From a virus: a stretch of DNA of 25,756 nt. Positions within the stretch are counted from its first letter, which is position 1, and every line of letters starts with the position of its first letter. A model generated the notes under the pieces. It was given only the letters and a program-made list of their open reading frames with translations. It searched no databases and was not told the DNA's origin. Below are positions 21,886-25,756 of this stretch, piece by piece. Made by a program: the position numbers and the translations under genes. The stretch lies in IMG/VR virus record IMGVR_UViG_3300042542_001400, positions 1 to 25,756 of that record, one strand, 5' to 3'.

Positions 21886-22403
21886 GCTTTCTTAAACTTG
21901 AATTTGCCCGGCATAAAAACATTGGCTAATGCCACTCCAATGATGTTGCGTTGCGCCTTTTCCACTTCCTTGCCATGCCCCATAAATTTACGTTGCGGAA
22001 TGTTTGCCTTGTATGAATATGCTCTGACTTTCTTTCCATTCCTTACCGATGGACGAACACTAATCGTACCCCGAAAACCCTCATTATGCACCTCCGCATA
22101 AGGAACATTCGTGCTGATTGTCATTCTGCTGAACGTCTGCGAATTGATTACAATTGACCTCCGCAATGTTCCCGACTGAACAAGAATTGCCCTTGTTCGT
22201 GCGCTCTTTGTCGCATTCTTATATGCCCTTGTTCCCGGTGTTCGCCTCTGCACCTCTTTCCACTTCTCACCATCCCATCCCTGCTTTTTCCATGAATCAA
22301 CAAACATATTCTTTGAAACATTGGTCAGCAACTTAGGCAACTGATTCTTCGCCTTATTCCATCGCTGAACAACCTTGCTCATATCCAATTTATTCTTTGC
22401 CAT
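21882..22403 (-). CDS. Phage virion morphogenesis protein, Mu gpG / HK97 gp10-like
   Basis: This 173-residue basic protein starts at ATG 22403 (the codon before it, TTG, would add one residue; ATGA overlaps the upstream stop). It has helical start RWNKAKNQLPKLLTNVSKNM, then WKEVQRRTPGTRAYKNATKS (about 45-64), LVQSGTLRRSIVI (74-86) and NVPYAEVHNEGFRGTISVRP (about 97-116), ending with IPQRKFMGHG. Both LxxSGxLRRSI and the PxRxFMG element are typical of the gpG/gp10 neck-completion family. It would act at the head-tail interface. Confidence 0.75.
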   Translation of the reverse strand: MAKNKLDMSKVVQRWNKAKNQLPKLLTNVSKNMFVDSWKKQGWDGEKWKEVQRRTPGTRAYKNATKSARTRAILVQSGTLRRSIVINSQTFSRMTISTNVPYAEVHNEGFRGTISVRPSVRNGKKVRAYSYKANIPQRKFMGHGKEVEKAQRNIIGVALANVFMPGKFKFKKA

Positions 22404-22735
22404 CAAGCATTCACCTCCGATGTCATGTACTTAACAATCCACCTCTTATTCGTCATTGTGCCTGCATCCATAACCGCCACCCCATCGAATTCCAATGCCA
22501 TCAAACCCTGCTCAACCAGTGCTGCAGTTTCTGCATCTGATTTGGCAATGGCAAACTTTTTGAACTCACGAAAATACTCCTTGCTCAGATATATTGCCTC
22601 AGGTGGCATTCCCCTCCTGCGGTCATAATGGATGATTGCGGCAACTGCATCAACTCCGAGATTTCCGGTTGGCTCATATCCAAATCTGTCAATATATTCT
22701 GCTCTCTTAGCTGCTTGGGTGTATTGCTTTTTCAT
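22403..22735 (-). CDS. Unknown 110-residue connector-region protein
   Basis: The protein starts MKKQYTQAAKRAEYIDRFGY, with AAIIHYDRRRGMPPEAIYLS (32-51), a helix (REFKKFAIAKSDAETAALVE, about 56-75) and a C-terminal strand (EFDGVAVMDAGTMTNKRWIV). It resembles small connector-block proteins of Bacteroidota phages, but I do not recognise the family. It lies between the Mu F-like and gpG-like genes, separated from the former by 9 bases, and its stop overlaps the gpG-like start. A head-completion role is possible on position alone. Confidence 0.6.
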   Translation of the reverse strand: MKKQYTQAAKRAEYIDRFGYEPTGNLGVDAVAAIIHYDRRRGMPPEAIYLSKEYFREFKKFAIAKSDAETAALVEQGLMALEFDGVAVMDAGTMTNKRWIVKYMTSEVNA

Positions 22736-22744
22736 TGTGTAAAT

Positions 22745-23632
22745 TTATGCGGATTTTCTTTGAAATGCGAATCGCTCAGGAATAGGCAGATTGAAATTGT
22801 TTTGAGCATAACTCTTATACTTCGGACTGATGTTGAAATACGGATGCTTGCCCTTTCCAGTTTCTTTGAATATCAATTTCTCCTTTCCCGGATTCATCAT
22901 AAACAACTCCTGCATATTCGGCTCAATCTTTCCTGCCACCCTTTCCAACTTCTTCTTCCCGGTCTTTTTCACTGGCTCATATTGCGAAATCTTAATCAAT
23001 CTGCATCGGCAGTTAAAATGATTCAGAGGTGAAAACTTGTTCCAAAATGGATGATTCACCGGTAATGTGATGCCCTCCAATGGTCGGCAGATGTCCGATG
23101 TATTCGGGTCAATGATAGCATCATAACGGAGATAAGGAAACAACTCAATATCTTCCTCAAACTCCTGCCAATCTCTCGCTGATTGTGCGCTGCCTAATGC
23201 AGTGTTGTATTCTGCTTGCAACCATTGCTGATTGTATTTTCCGATGATTTTTTCCGCTTGCTTTTTGAACTGATTAAATGGCCTGACAATGCCATCCGGT
23301 GCGATATTATCTACCAACTCTTTCACTTGCTGAAAGGTCTTTGCTCCTGAAAAAACATAAACATTCTCAATCAATTCAGACCTCAATATCTCATCCGGTG
23401 TCATGTAGGATATTCCCACCTCGCTTGCAGGAATCTGAGGCTTTGGCATGGCAAATCCAGTGCCACCACCTATCTCTGTCGGTGGTGGCGCTTCCATACC
23501 CTTATTCACTGCCTCAATGAATTTCTCTGCCGTCTTTTGGTACAAACCTCGCGGCAAATTCCATTCATCAATTGCACCTGAATATATCGCTGCAATCAAA
23601 CGTGAAAAATCGTATTCAATCTCAGTTTTCAC
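22745..23632 (-). CDS. Mu F-like minor head protein
   Basis: This 295-residue protein has the MuF signature at the end of its core: YNTALGSAQSARDWQEF (142-158), then DPNTSDICRPLEG (175-187) and FSPLNHFNCRCRLI (200-213), which holds Cys182, His205, Cys208 and Cys210. These form the expected zinc-binding set. The GGGTGFAMP linker (about 55-63) joins an N-terminal helical part to this domain. It starts with GTG, overlapping the portal stop (GTGA). MuF proteins sit near the portal and help head assembly or genome ejection. No toxin domain follows the MuF core, as is often found. Confidence 0.8.
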   Translation of the reverse strand: MKTEIEYDFSRLIAAIYSGAIDEWNLPRGLYQKTAEKFIEAVNKGMEAPPPTEIGGGTGFAMPKPQIPASEVGISYMTPDEILRSELIENVYVFSGAKTFQQVKELVDNIAPDGIVRPFNQFKKQAEKIIGKYNQQWLQAEYNTALGSAQSARDWQEFEEDIELFPYLRYDAIIDPNTSDICRPLEGITLPVNHPFWNKFSPLNHFNCRCRLIKISQYEPVKKTGKKKLERVAGKIEPNMQELFMMNPGKEKLIFKETGKGKHPYFNISPKYKSYAQNNFNLPIPERFAFQRKSA

Positions 23633-24942
23633 AAATCACCATAAAGATTCCTCAACCTCGCCTGCATGGTTTCAGGTTGTGATATCTGACCGGGCATTGC
23701 AGAACTTACGGGTACTCCAATGCGGTCAGTTACCCACTTCGCATCAACCGCTAAGCCTGCATCAGTGAGGGTTTTCAAAAAGTCTGCAACTTGTTTCCTA
23801 TCCTCATTCTCTGCCTTAGCTGCCAATGCCTTTGCCGTATCATTGCGCAATGCAAACCGCAATCCCTCAGGTATCGCAATGCCGTTGGCTCTGAATCTCG
23901 GCAATACCATCGTATTCCAAGCATTGATAAGGAATTTGGAATCATCCCCTGCAATGTCATTCATTGCTTTCTGCACATCTTCATCCTTTGCACCCAACTT
24001 TCCTGCCTTGCTATCCATCGCATCAGCATGGCCTAATATGACCTTGCTGATTTTCTTTTCCATCCGCTGCTCAAAGTTATCGTACACATCATTCCCAGTG
24101 CCGCTGCTTTTTCCGGTGATGAATTCGATTTCTTCATCCGGGTCAATAATCGCATATCCTGAACTGCCCATGTCACGAATGGCGGCTTCGAAGTCACCTC
24201 TGTCTAATTCGCTCGTCTTTCGTGTCTTTCCAACTCTGAATGGTGCTGCGAATAATTCAATGTAGTCACCATTATATCCAAGATTGTTTCTAAGGAAAAT
24301 CTCATACAATGCCACTTTGTACAACAAACCATATCCGCATGGACTTTGCCCATTGTCCGATGGTGTTGTGAGGTAAAATATCCAATCTTTGATTTCATCC
24401 TCCGCATTCTTGCCGATGTCGATTCCACTTACTGCATACATGAATGCGAGATATTGCTCTCTGTCAGGTGAAACAAACCATCTCTTTCCCAATGTGAGAT
24501 TCTCAATATTCACATCCTGCACTCCCTCATACCATAGGAACGTATAACCGAAAAAAATCGTGTCAAGGATATATGATGAAAGCAAATCATAGGTTGGATT
24601 TTGAAGCCATGCAGTCCATTCCTCATTGATGTTCTCCTTATCATCAACAATAATCAATCCCTTGCTCAATGTCAGTTTTTTGCGCCTTTCCATGCAGGCA
24701 AAAACATGGCCGTTCAAGATGGTATCATTGAAAATCTGCTGCATCTTAACCCTATGTGGGTAATAAGATTGCTCTGCCTCTCTGATTGCATTCCTCCAAT
24801 TGCGTACATCCTGAGCAATGCGCTCAATGGGTACTCTTACCGGATAATTCTTAAGATTCTTTGGATTCAACTCGGCAGGATTTATTTTGGCCTGCTCAGT
24901 ATAAAAATTCGTGATTCCGGTTGTGCTTGACTTCCACTCCAT
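23629..24942 (-). CDS. Portal protein, DUF935 / Mu gp29-like
   Basis: This 437-residue protein shows the DUF935 pattern: VRVPIERIAQDVRNWRNAIR (34-53) and the HVFACMERRKKLTLSKGLII segment (78-97) common to portals. Then come SYILDTIFFGYTFLWYEGVQ (about 122-141), FAAPFRVGKTRKTSELDRGD (about 229-248), GSSGYAIIDPDEEIEFITG (256-274) and LGAKDEDVQKAMNDIAGDDS (about 314-333). These match Mu gp29-type portals. It forms the dodecameric channel through which DNA enters the head. It starts one base after the gp36-like gene ends, and the next gene overlaps its stop. Confidence 0.85.
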   Translation of the reverse strand: MEWKSSTTGITNFYTEQAKINPAELNPKNLKNYPVRVPIERIAQDVRNWRNAIREAEQSYYPHRVKMQQIFNDTILNGHVFACMERRKKLTLSKGLIIVDDKENINEEWTAWLQNPTYDLLSSYILDTIFFGYTFLWYEGVQDVNIENLTLGKRWFVSPDREQYLAFMYAVSGIDIGKNAEDEIKDWIFYLTTPSDNGQSPCGYGLLYKVALYEIFLRNNLGYNGDYIELFAAPFRVGKTRKTSELDRGDFEAAIRDMGSSGYAIIDPDEEIEFITGKSSGTGNDVYDNFEQRMEKKISKVILGHADAMDSKAGKLGAKDEDVQKAMNDIAGDDSKFLINAWNTMVLPRFRANGIAIPEGLRFALRNDTAKALAAKAENEDRKQVADFLKTLTDAGLAVDAKWVTDRIGVPVSSAMPGQISQPETMQARLRNLYGDL

Positions 24943-24943
24943 A

Positions 24944-25756
24944 TCAATACAGATTTATTCTTTTCACATTACCACCTGACCTTGTTCGCATTCCTGCTTT
25001 TGGCTGAATCAATGGAATGTCTGCCGTTACCCCATCCATCTGCCCTCCTGCCATGCGCAACCAGTCCTTTGAATTGTTGTACCTCTCAACTCTCAATGCA
25101 GGAATGTTGCCCGGTGCAAGTCTTGAATGAAGATGGAACAAACAGATGTCAATCATGCATTGCAATACTTGTTGGCTTCGGTTGTCACCCTCAATCCAAT
25201 AATCTGTATCGGTTGGCAATGTTCCTGCCGGAATCGTGTATGATGTTCCGCTTCCCCAGAATTGTGCGCCTCGCTCTGCATCATCAGGAAAAACATTCTG
25301 AATGCTTGCCTGACAGATGTATGTCTTTCCCGCATAGAATACCTCATTCCCTGCTTCATACTTTTTGTAAAAGTCAAACAATGGCTCAGGATATATCGCG
25401 TAAAATAGAGCATATTGTGCGCCCAATGCGGTGAAATTGTCTGCATCCCATGTTCCCGAATGATTGGTTGTGCAGATGTAGATGATGCCCTCATAATTTA
25501 CAAGGTCATCCACAACATAAGATTCTGTGGCCTGAAAATCCAATGCATCAAGATAAATTCGTGATGCACCTGAATATCCTGCCTCAGTCACATTCCATTC
25601 CTTTGTATCTGTGAATTCTGCCTCAGTATTGTAACGCTGAACAAGATATGAAACAACCTCCGCTTTGCCTGCCCTCTCTGTCAATATCCTGATTGATTCA
25701 TTACCTGATGTCAATTTTTCCAACTGCTCAGGCTGAATGTATGGGAAATAATCTGC
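24944..25756 (-). CDS. Mu gp36-like (DUF1320) head-tail adaptor with two CBM-like inserts, 5' partial
   Basis: The frame is open to the right edge (visible start ADYFPYIQPEQ, 270 residues). The TTG at 25723 that could begin a 259-residue protein is probably internal. The ends, SIRILTERAGKAEVVSYL near the front and RYNNSKDWLRMAGGQMDG near the end, fit the DUF1320 family of adaptor proteins (Mu gp36). Between them are two insertions of similar type: YVVDDLVNYEGIIYICTTN (about 80-98, followed by GTW) and YEAGNEVFYAGKTYICQAS (about 133-151, followed by FW and YW). Both show the beta and aromatic spacing of CBM5/12-like modules. The head order here is gp36 then portal, not the usual order of Mu. 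Confidence 0.65.
   Translation of the reverse strand, partial: ADYFPYIQPEQLEKLTSGNESIRILTERAGKAEVVSYLVQRYNTEAEFTDTKEWNVTEAGYSGASRIYLDALDFQATESYVVDDLVNYEGIIYICTTNHSGTWDADNFTALGAQYALFYAIYPEPLFDFYKKYEAGNEVFYAGKTYICQASIQNVFPDDAERGAQFWGSGTSYTIPAGTLPTDTDYWIEGDNRSQQVLQCMIDICLFHLHSRLAPGNIPALRVERYNNSKDWLRMAGGQMDGVTADIPLIQPKAGMRTRSGGNVKRINLY

Noticed and set aside
23720-24265. Plus-strand open frame of 181 codons
   Set aside because: It lies opposite the well-supported portal gene; Ser/Ala/Phe-rich with no recognisable domain.
1-25756. Search for tRNA, rRNA, CRISPR arrays, insertion sequences, integrase, transposase or att sites
   Set aside because: I saw no array of spaced direct repeats, no cloverleaf-like sequence, and no recombinase motif in any credible frame.

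Overview
The window is almost entirely one bacteriophage (or prophage) segment: the virion-structure, lysis and part of the replication region of a Mu-like phage with a contractile tail. The host looks like a member of the Bacteroidota. The evidence for that is AT-leaning DNA, start codons without recognisable Shine-Dalgarno sequences, several promoters of the form TTG/TTTG-N18-19-TAnnTTTG (1497-1527 and 10860-10889 on the minus strand are the cleanest), a signal peptide ending FAQ, and structural families (DUF935 portal, DUF2586 sheath, DUF6046-like tail protein, DUF5675 lysis protein) that occur together in Bacteroidota Mu-like phages. No transposase, integrase, terminase, tRNA, rRNA, CRISPR or att site is visible, so the lifestyle cannot be read from this window.

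Layout, in the direction of transcription (minus strand, right to left). 25756-21385 is a head-assembly and connector block: gp36-like adaptor (cut by the window edge), portal, Mu F-like minor head protein, a small unknown, gpG-like protein and a gp37/tail-terminator-like protein. 21385-16360 is a baseplate-periphery and host-recognition block: J-like protein, CBM-like baseplate protein, fibre-like protein, BppU-like protein, long tail fibre and a small fibre companion. It is interrupted by one plus-strand gene at 18744-19001. 16293-13875 holds a ClpP-like prohead protease fused to a scaffold, then the major capsid protein. 13816-12914 holds a signal-peptide protein and two small unknowns. 12907-10950 holds the sheath and tube, ending in a hairpin terminator. 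10837-4684 holds a separately promoted small gene, the tail-assembly chaperone pair with a probable programmed -1 frameshift, the tape measure, and the baseplate hub, spike, gp25-like, LysM and appendage proteins.

4687-3131 is a membrane/lysis cassette: three small membrane proteins, including a holin candidate, and a DUF5675 endolysin candidate. A spanin-like protein (2609-3175) runs in from the opposite strand and overlaps the end of the endolysin gene. 2356-1 carries early-type genes: an unknown protein and a DnaJ-type zinc-finger protein that share the same leader sequence, a DUF1376-like replication-initiation candidate, and an unknown protein that runs off the left edge.

The genes are packed tightly, with ATGA, GTGA and TAATG junctions, so most expression is probably polycistronic and translationally coupled. 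The points most worth following are the frameshift that makes the tail chaperone fusion, possible origin repeats inside the replication gene, two transcriptional leaders with terminator-like hairpins close to start codons, a near-total absence of GATC, the split of baseplate genes into two distant blocks, and a secreted beta-rich protein inserted directly after the capsid gene.
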